Below, piece after piece: positions 34,435 through 39,934 of a DNA stretch of 39,934 nt. The first letter of the stretch is position 1. Each line of letters opens with the position of its first letter. This stretch comes from UBA10003 sp964365025 (GTDB taxonomy: Bacteria; Patescibacteriota; Patescibacteriia; Magasanikbacterales; UBA10003): contig CAYIOJ010000004.1 of the NCBI GenBank assembly GCA_964365025.1, positions 1 to 39,934 on the forward strand, read 5' to 3'. A program made the position numbers and the translations under genes. Under the pieces are notes generated by a model. That model had not been told where the DNA came from, ran no database searches, and worked only from the letters and a program-made list of their open reading frames with translations.

Positions 34435-37347
34435 CTATTCCATCAAAATCGCGAGCGAACGCTGGGGTGAAAGGCGGAAGTAATTGGCCACGTGAAACGC
34501 CTTGATCATCAGTTTTTCAATCTCGTTCACTTCAAATGGCTTAAATAGCGAGCCGCCGCCCTGCAGGGATTTCTTTAGTTGCTGTTCCAAAGCGTCCGGA
34601 GTAATGAGTCTTAATACTTGACCCAGCTGTTCCATGGTATCAGTCAAAGCGCGCAAATGTTCAATAATTTCCATGGCGGAATCCTCGGTAAGTTTTTGAT
34701 TGGCCAAGGAACGTAAATCGTCTAAGTGCGTTTTGGCTTCGTTCAAGAGGAAGCGGGCTTCATTGGTGTCTTCACCTTTTTTCTCCAGTTTGATGACGCG
34801 CTGTTCATATTTTTTGATGTTGGCCGCCGCTTGATTAATATATTTTTTCACGCTCGCAACATTTTTTAAGTTGTCGGAGATTTGTTGAATGTCGGCCAAT
34901 TTTTCTATAACATTGTCCTGCACAAAATCAAACAGGTCGTCTTCAAACGAAGCGGATTTGATTTGCTCCACCGCCGCGTTCACTTCTTCCAACAGCGCCT
35001 GCATTTTCGCGATTTCTTCCGTGGCGTCAAATTTGAGGCGTCTGGCCGCGGCTTCCGTTTGTTTGATCAGTCGGCTGGCTGCCGTAACGCGCGTCGTGAT
35101 TAATTTCAGCGCCTGCGGAATGCGCGACAGTTGATCCAGTTTGGGCATAAATTCATTCAAATCTTCAATTAGTTCCGGCAGCTGCTCCATCACATCTCTG
35201 ATTTCATCATAGGTTTCCGCGGTCTTCGCGCTGGCGATGAGCTCCTTGGCTTTAGTTACGAGGTCTTTGAAAGAGGCGTCAACCGTAAATCCGCTTTTTT
35301 CCAGGCGATTGATCTTGAGTTCCAAGGTTTTAATGAATTTTTCGAGCATTTTGACGCCGCGTTTCATGTCGCGCAGGGCCTGTTTTTGGAATTTTTCATC
35401 GCGTTCCCGTTCGTTGATTTGATTGTCGCTGTCCTGCGCGTCCTGATAGGCCTCGCGCATATTTTGTATTTCTTCGCGCATGGATTCCATCACGCTCATC
35501 GCGCCTTCAGTTTTGCCATCAATTTTTTGAATTTTGTCGCTTAAGGCCGCGATTTTGGAGAGCATGGTGGCGTCCTTCAATTTTTTAAAGTATCTTTCAA
35601 ACATGCGCAATTCGCGGAGCATATCTTTCTTTTCCCGTTCAATTTGTTTGGACATGTCTGGCGATGGCAATGGAGTTGGTTCTGGTTGCGGTTGAGGTGT
35701 CGGCTCTGGCGATGTGGGCATGGATTTGCAAGAACCGTTAGTGGAGCAGTAGCCACTTTTTTTGGCGCTGTCATCATAGCACCACATACCGCCTTTTTGC
35801 AGACAAGTGGCCACAGAGTCTTCTTGTTTAGGACACTGGTCATATGTTTTGACCGCGGTACCATTTGGACAAATGTAAGTTGTGGAACAATCAGTTCCCG
35901 CGGGTACTTTAGAACCATCGGCGCAGTATTTGTAAGTAGGTTCCGGCGTTGGTGTCGGCGTGGGAGTGGTTGTGGTTTTGGTTGGGCATTCGCTCAAGGT
36001 GGCGCCAAAACTTACTCCGTCAGGGCAAGTCATTTTGCCGGATGGCGCCATTACCGAGCAAGGAGTGGCGCTGCACCAGCCGCTGGAATAAGAAGAGTAG
36101 GACGAGGTTGATTTGCACCAGTTGTATCCTTTGCCAGTGCAGTCAGATTCAGTAATTGGCGTGATTGGACAAGAGGAAGCGCTTGGCACTTGCGTATTAT
36201 TCCAGCAAGTCATGTAGCCGGGCTTGGAGGGTTCCCAACATTTTTGATTGGCCATATTGCAAGAGCCGGTGCTGTAGCTGTAGCTACTGGTGTTGGTGTT
36301 GGGGCACCATTTGCCTAGATATTTTTCGCATTCGTTTTGGGTGCTCGGCCAGGTGTAGGAGGGCATTGGGGTTGTTGGCGTGGGAGTGGTACCGGTGTCA
36401 GATGGGCAAGTTTCCGTAGTTGTGGATGTACACCAGCCACTGCCGTAGTTGCTCGTACACCATTTTCGGCTTTTGGCTTCACAGGAGGCTTTGTCGTTGA
36501 TGGGGCAGGATGAGCCGCTACCGGTGGCGCACCAGCCGCCAGTGCCGGAAGAATAAGTGCACCATTCGCCGCTTTGAGCTTTACAAGAAGCCGCATCATA
36601 AGCCGGACAAGTATAGGTGGCTGATGAATTGTATGAACACCAGCCGGTTGCGCTGTCGGAATTCAGACACCATTTATATCCGGAATTGGTACAGGTGGTT
36701 TTGACGTCAGTTGTTGTAGTAGTGGTGCTGTAAGGACAACTGCTCGTGCACCAGCCGCTGGTTGTGGCTGTGCCAGGGGACACGCACCAAGTTTGGCCTT
36801 GGGCTTGACAATCGGCCTCGGTATAAGCCGGGCATTTTTCCGTGGCGCTGGTGGTGCACCAGCCCATGCCGCCTGATTGAGGCGTGCACCAGCTGCGGCC
36901 TTTGGATGTGCAGGTGGCTTGATCATTGATTGGACAGGAAGATCCGCTGGAAGCGTAAGCGCACCAGCCTGTACCGCCATATTGTGACGTGCACCACTCG
37001 CCGCCTTGGCTGGAGCAGGAAGCGGAATCATAAGCCGGACATTGATAGTTGGCGTCAGACGAACACCATCCTGAACCGCTGGAGCTATTGCACCATTTGC
37101 CGTTTTGAGCGGAACAAGAAGCCGCGTCATAAGCCGGACAAGTGCCGGTAGTAGAGTTAGTACACCAACCACTGCCACTAGAACTATTGCACCAGACATA
37201 TCCCTGAGTAGTGCATTGTGTTTGGGGATCAGTGCTGGCAGTTGTGCCAGTCGTAGTCTGGGCCGATGCTTGCCCAACTAAAAAAAGGCTAATCACTAGC
37301 GCAAAAAACGCCATTGTTAGCCCTGACTTATGAAGAAGAGTCCTCAT
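34435..37347 (-). CDS. Secreted protein with about eleven Cys/Trp repeats and a coiled-coil tail
   Basis: A 970-aa exported protein. A signal peptide (FFALVISLFLVGQASAQT) is followed by about eleven imperfect repeats of 32-55 residues (from about 42 to 565) with the plan C--QG--WC-----GSGWC-------CP--D-AS. Cysteines are regular, suggesting small disulfide modules outside the cell. Proline/threonine linkers (TPTPTTPMPSYTWP; TPTPTPTPEPTY) separate the last ones. The C-terminal 400 residues are charged helical coiled coil (IEREKKDMLRELRMFERYFKKLKDATML...), ending RLSPQRSLAILME. No sortase or membrane anchor is seen. It is probably a surface or matrix protein; I do not know the repeat family. Confidence 0.8.
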   Translation of the reverse strand: MRTLLHKSGLTMAFFALVISLFLVGQASAQTTTGTTASTDPQTQCTTQGYVWCNSSSGSGWCTNSTTGTCPAYDAASCSAQNGKWCNSSSGSGWCSSDANYQCPAYDSASCSSQGGEWCTSQYGGTGWCAYASSGSSCPINDQATCTSKGRSWCTPQSGGMGWCTTSATEKCPAYTEADCQAQGQTWCVSPGTATTSGWCTSSCPYSTTTTTTDVKTTCTNSGYKWCLNSDSATGWCSYNSSATYTCPAYDAASCKAQSGEWCTYSSGTGGWCATGSGSSCPINDKASCEAKSRKWCTSNYGSGWCTSTTTETCPSDTGTTPTPTTPMPSYTWPSTQNECEKYLGKWCPNTNTSSYSYSTGSCNMANQKCWEPSKPGYMTCWNNTQVPSASSCPITPITESDCTGKGYNWCKSTSSYSSYSSGWCSATPCSVMAPSGKMTCPDGVSFGATLSECPTKTTTTPTPTPTPEPTYKYCADGSKVPAGTDCSTTYICPNGTAVKTYDQCPKQEDSVATCLQKGGMWCYDDSAKKSGYCSTNGSCKSMPTSPEPTPQPQPEPTPLPSPDMSKQIEREKKDMLRELRMFERYFKKLKDATMLSKIAALSDKIQKIDGKTEGAMSVMESMREEIQNMREAYQDAQDSDNQINERERDEKFQKQALRDMKRGVKMLEKFIKTLELKINRLEKSGFTVDASFKDLVTKAKELIASAKTAETYDEIRDVMEQLPELIEDLNEFMPKLDQLSRIPQALKLITTRVTAASRLIKQTEAAARRLKFDATEEIAKMQALLEEVNAAVEQIKSASFEDDLFDFVQDNVIEKLADIQQISDNLKNVASVKKYINQAAANIKKYEQRVIKLEKKGEDTNEARFLLNEAKTHLDDLRSLANQKLTEDSAMEIIEHLRALTDTMEQLGQVLRLITPDALEQQLKKSLQGGGSLFKPFEVNEIEKLMIKAFHVANYFRLSPQRSLAILME

Positions 37348-37386
37348 ATTTGAGTCAAAATTAAAAATAATTAATTTAATGATTTT

Positions 37387-37419
37387 ATTATATCACATTC
37401 TACTTACTACTTATCCACA
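37387..37419 (-). promoter_or_regulatory. Promoter of the 970-aa gene with DnaA box
   Basis: On the minus strand an extended -10, TGATATAAT (TATAAT at 37392-37387), lies 40 nt before the ATG, with no good -35. A DnaA box TTATCCACA (37411-37419) covers the -35 position. Confidence 0.5.
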
Positions 37420-37430
37420 GAAAAACACAA

Positions 37431-38525
37431 TCAGCGCGATATTTTTAGCCGGCTTTCTTTTTTGAATCTATCCAAGGCCAGTTGTATCAATCTGTTTATT
37501 AATTTGGTACGGGTGAGTCCGCTTTTTGCCCACAGCCGCGGGTACATGCTGATGGCGGTAAAGCCGGGAATAGTGTTGATCTCATTAACAAAAATTTCGT
37601 TATTTTTTTTCAGAAAAAAATCCACTCGGCCCATGCCTTCACAGCATAGTATTTGAAATGTTTTTACTGCTAATTTTTGAATTTTTTTGCGCGTCGCTCG
37701 CGGCAATTTGGCCGGCGCTTCCAGCCGCGCGCCGTTATCATCAATATATTTGGCATCGTAAGAATAAAAGTCGGCGCTGGGAATGATTTCCCCGGGCAGA
37801 GAAGCGATGGGATATTCGTTTCCCAACACGGAACATTCAATTTCGCGGCCGTCAATAAATTCTTCAATTAAAATTTTGGTGTCAAATTTAAACGCCTCGG
37901 CCACGGCTTTAATAAATTCTTTTTTATTTTTTGCTTTGCTTATGCCGACTGACGAGCCGAGATTGGCGGGTTTGATAAATAATGGCAAACCAAGTTGTTT
38001 GGCAATTTTTTCAAAATTGATTTTGTCTATTTTTTTAAAAACCAAAAATTTGCCAACAGGCAGGCCGGCGTCGCGCAAAAGCCGCTTCATCACGTCTTTA
38101 TCCATGCCTACGGCCGAGCCCAAGACACCCGCCCCCACAAAAGGTATATCGGCCAGTTTTAAAAGCCCTTGCACGGTGCCGTCTTCGCCAAATGGGCCGT
38201 GCAAAATAGGAAAAACCGCGTCAATTTTTTGTTTTTTTTGAGGATGCGCGAAATTAGTAATTTCTCCGCGGCTTTGCGGAAGCAGGGCAATGTTGCCGCC
38301 CGATCGGTTTAGCTTGGCGAGTCGGGGATTTTTTGAATTAAGCAAAAATTGCGATTCATTGTTCAAAAACCAGCGGCCGGTTTTATCAATACCGATTAAA
38401 ATAGGATGATATTTTTTTCTGTCCAGCGCCGCGATTACATTTTTGGCCGATTGTAAAGATACTTCGTGTTCGGCCGAGCGGCCGCCAAAGAGAATGGCGA
38501 TGTTGAGTTTGCGTTTGGTTGGCAT
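37431..38525 (-). CDS. ddl: D-alanine--D-alanine ligase
   Basis: A 364-aa ATP-grasp ligase making D-Ala-D-Ala for peptidoglycan. It starts at the ATG at 38525 (MPTKRKLNIAILFGGRSAEHEVSLQSAKNV); the family motif GGRSAEHEVS fixes it. Further motifs: LHGPFGEDGTVQGLLKLADIPFVGAGVLGSAVGMDKDVMK, the ATP-binding KPANLGSSVGISKA, and the metal/product loop MGRVDFFLKKNNEIFVNEINTIPGFT with SMYPRLW. Slightly longer than average. Ten nt after the adjacent ATP-grasp gene, so likely one operon. Confidence 0.95.
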   Translation of the reverse strand: MPTKRKLNIAILFGGRSAEHEVSLQSAKNVIAALDRKKYHPILIGIDKTGRWFLNNESQFLLNSKNPRLAKLNRSGGNIALLPQSRGEITNFAHPQKKQKIDAVFPILHGPFGEDGTVQGLLKLADIPFVGAGVLGSAVGMDKDVMKRLLRDAGLPVGKFLVFKKIDKINFEKIAKQLGLPLFIKPANLGSSVGISKAKNKKEFIKAVAEAFKFDTKILIEEFIDGREIECSVLGNEYPIASLPGEIIPSADFYSYDAKYIDDNGARLEAPAKLPRATRKKIQKLAVKTFQILCCEGMGRVDFFLKKNNEIFVNEINTIPGFTAISMYPRLWAKSGLTRTKLINRLIQLALDRFKKESRLKISR

Positions 38526-38535
38526 ATTTATTGGA

Positions 38536-39720
38536 TTAATAATATTTTTCCACCAGATCGCAGACATAAGCCGCGACATTAATTGGTTGTCCCCAAGTGG
38601 GGAAATGATGCATATCAATATAGGGCAAGCTGTTCAGTTCAATAATGCCGGCGTTTTGTTCTTTCCACGAACGGCCGATATCTTCAGCTAGAAAATCTAT
38701 GCCGATGAGCCGGGTGTTAAAAATTTCTGTTATTTTGATAAAAAGCGCCATATTATCAGGATGTATTCGCGGGGTGACTTCCAGTAGGTCGGCGCCCAGA
38801 TCCAGAATAATTTTATTTTGCAACCATACTTTTTGTCCAATCGTCGGGACGCGGTCCAAGTCGAATCCTTGTTCGCGCAGAAGACGCTCACTGGTATCGT
38901 TAATGACCAATTTATAAAGAGTGGTATTTTTGGCGCGCGGCTGGCCGCGGCGCGGGTCAGTATTTTTTATTTCAATCAGTTCTCGGATAGTATGAGTTCC
39001 ATCGCCGGTCACATGCGCCGGAATTCTTTCCACGCAAGCCAGTTGTTTTTTATCAATAATGGTGGCGCGGAAAATTTTTGTATTTTCCAGATGCTTTTCC
39101 ACTATAAATGAAGGTTCATAATTGACCGCGCTTTTAATTGCTCTGATTAGTTCGTCTTCGGTTCTGATATTGGCTGTCACATGATGGCTGATAGAGCCGG
39201 AGCGCGGTTTGACGACTAAAGGGAATCCGAGTTGGCGGCCGTAGGAGCAGGCCTTTTTTTTCTCAAACAACCAAAATAATTTTCCTTTTGGCGCGGGTAT
39301 TTGATTTTGGATTAAGATTTTTTTTACCGCGGCTTTATCATCAACTAGTCCGGTTACCTCGGTGTTTAAAAATTCCGCGCGCGGCAATCCTTCAAAGGAA
39401 AATATTTTTTTGTTTCGCTCCATGTGGAAAGTGTTGAGATAGCCAAAGCGGCTTTTCAGCGCCCAGAATTTAAGACCTCTTTTTTTGGCCTCATCAATAA
39501 AAACCATGCTGCGGAGCGAGATTTTTTCGCGAGGAAATCTCGTTTCTTTTTTTAAAAGACCGAGTTTTAAAAAAATTTTGTCAATGATGTCGTCATTAAT
39601 CGGCAGTTGAGAAAAGTTTATTTTCGGCAAAATATAATCCGTGATGCTTTTGACGTATTTTACAAAATGACTGGTGGGCAAAGGGCCGCAATCTTTACAA
39701 ATTTTAGGCAGTTTGTTCAT
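38536..39720 (-). CDS. ATP-grasp enzyme resembling cyanophycin synthetase / GshF ligase part
   Basis: A 394-aa ATP-grasp ligase. Its centre has NQIPAPKGKLFWL, FPLVVKPRSGSISHHVTANI (ATP-binding), SFIVEKHLENTKIFRATIIDKKQLACVERIPAHVTGDGTHTIRELIEIKNTDPRRG, the strongly conserved block of the cyanophycin-synthetase group, and LGADLLEVTPRIHPDNMALF...IGIDFLAEDIGRSWKEQNAGIIELNSLPYIDMHHFP near the end. The Mur-ligase half of true cyanophycin synthetase is absent. A short Cys motif (KICKDCGPL) lies at the N-terminus. Start at the ATG at 39720; a longer TTG start exists. It is paired with ddl, and may ligate an amino acid to a peptide; the substrate is unknown. Confidence 0.82.
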   Translation of the reverse strand: MNKLPKICKDCGPLPTSHFVKYVKSITDYILPKINFSQLPINDDIIDKIFLKLGLLKKETRFPREKISLRSMVFIDEAKKRGLKFWALKSRFGYLNTFHMERNKKIFSFEGLPRAEFLNTEVTGLVDDKAAVKKILIQNQIPAPKGKLFWLFEKKKACSYGRQLGFPLVVKPRSGSISHHVTANIRTEDELIRAIKSAVNYEPSFIVEKHLENTKIFRATIIDKKQLACVERIPAHVTGDGTHTIRELIEIKNTDPRRGQPRAKNTTLYKLVINDTSERLLREQGFDLDRVPTIGQKVWLQNKIILDLGADLLEVTPRIHPDNMALFIKITEIFNTRLIGIDFLAEDIGRSWKEQNAGIIELNSLPYIDMHHFPTWGQPINVAAYVCDLVEKYY

Positions 39721-39805
39721 GGATGAAAATTGGCGGTGTTTGTTGGACAAAGTTCGAAACTATTTCGAGCAAAATCCAAATGATTAAAACTACTAAAAAG
39801 GACTC

Positions 39806-39849
39806 GGCAGGGCGAAACAATTTGTCTGGGGTTTTGGATTCGCCCTGCC
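39806..39849. repeat. Inverted repeat upstream of the ATP-grasp operon
   Basis: GGCAGGGCGAA (39806-39816) and TTCGCCCTGCC (39839-39849) form an 11-bp perfect stem with a 22-nt loop. No T-run follows. No gene is recognised from 39721 to the window end. Confidence 0.75.
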
Positions 39850-39860
39850 TCGGCTGATTT

Positions 39861-39899
39861 CCCGCCCGCAGGAGGGGTCTGGGGAGGAATGCGGGCGGG
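39861..39899. repeat. GC-rich inverted repeat
   Basis: CCCGCCCGC (39861-39869) and GCGGGCGGG (39891-39899) form a 9-bp GC-only stem around a G-rich 21-nt loop containing GGAGGGG and GGGGAGG. The function is unknown; the G-runs could form a quadruplex. Confidence 0.6.
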
Positions 39900-39934
39900 T
39901 TTCGGACTAGGGGTTTTCGGAAATTCGGCGGCTA

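Noticed and set aside
36000..37250. CRISPR-like array from regular repeats
   Set aside because: The periodicity is that of coding repeats in frame, with degenerate units and no constant spacers.
36663..37277. 204-aa plus other open frames overlapping the Cys/Trp repeat gene
   Set aside because: Shadow frames created by the repetitive composition of the 970-aa gene; no independent promoter or family likeness.

Overview
The window looks like a chromosomal segment of a Patescibacteria (CPR) bacterium, probably of the Parcubacteria type, carrying the replication-initiation region. This is an inference from gene content (dnaA-dnaN, rpmH-rnpA-yidD, tig, pnp, rpsO, rpsT, holA, a DUF5679-type mini-protein, an AbiE pair, large Cys-rich or LTD/beta-helix secreted proteins), moderate-to-low GC, tRNA genes without encoded CCA, and very few Shine-Dalgarno sequences. 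TGA is used as a stop (for example rnpA and the 10947-11786 gene), so the UGA=Gly lineages are unlikely.

Layout. 1-3100: small soluble genes (DsrE-like, SHOCT, zinc-ribbon), then engB, rpsO and a NYN nuclease. 3100-6700: a YgjP-like metallopeptidase, pnp with a structured leader, and a small Patescibacteria-type hypothetical. 6703-15865 (minus strand): a type I restriction-modification island (hsdM, hsdS, hsdR) with five extra genes: a 162-aa possible BECR-like protein, a 147-aa protein, a zinc-binding DUF4145/HEPN-like protein, a membrane coiled-coil zinc-ribbon protein, and a second YgjP-like peptidase. Inside the island, at 13520-13684, sits an apparently complete plus-strand small-RNA gene. 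It has a consensus promoter, a three-way-junction fold with a cUUCGg loop, and a terminator. Its -35 element overlaps that of the divergent hsdS-hsdR operon promoter, and a DnaA box adjoins it.

15866-19605: AT-rich putative oriC with DnaA boxes, a second structured plus-strand RNA with leader-peptide/attenuator topology (16251-16650), then dnaN and dnaA (minus). 19606-22125: rpmH, rnpA, yidD, a DUF5679 gene and tig; two long hairpin elements sharing an identical 24-nt core lie just upstream of the yidD and tig start codons. 22139-23675: AbiEi/AbiEii with an operator-like palindrome. 23739-30255: an anchored protein, a 1374-aa secreted phospholipase-C-like/LTD/beta-helix protein, and a 604-aa prepilin-like protein. 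30256-31226: gene-poor, with DnaA boxes, palindromic repeats and two tRNAs (Ala, Arg). 31226-34370: a GC-richer orphan gene, rmuC, rpsT, holA. 34435-39720: a 970-aa secreted protein with about eleven Cys/Trp repeats and a coiled-coil tail, ddl, and a cyanophycin-synthetase-like ATP-grasp enzyme.

Many promoters here match TTGACA-17-TATAAT closely, and in several cases the predicted transcription start falls on or next to the ATG. That fits leaderless translation and the scarcity of Shine-Dalgarno motifs. All assignments come from reading the sequence; no database search was possible.
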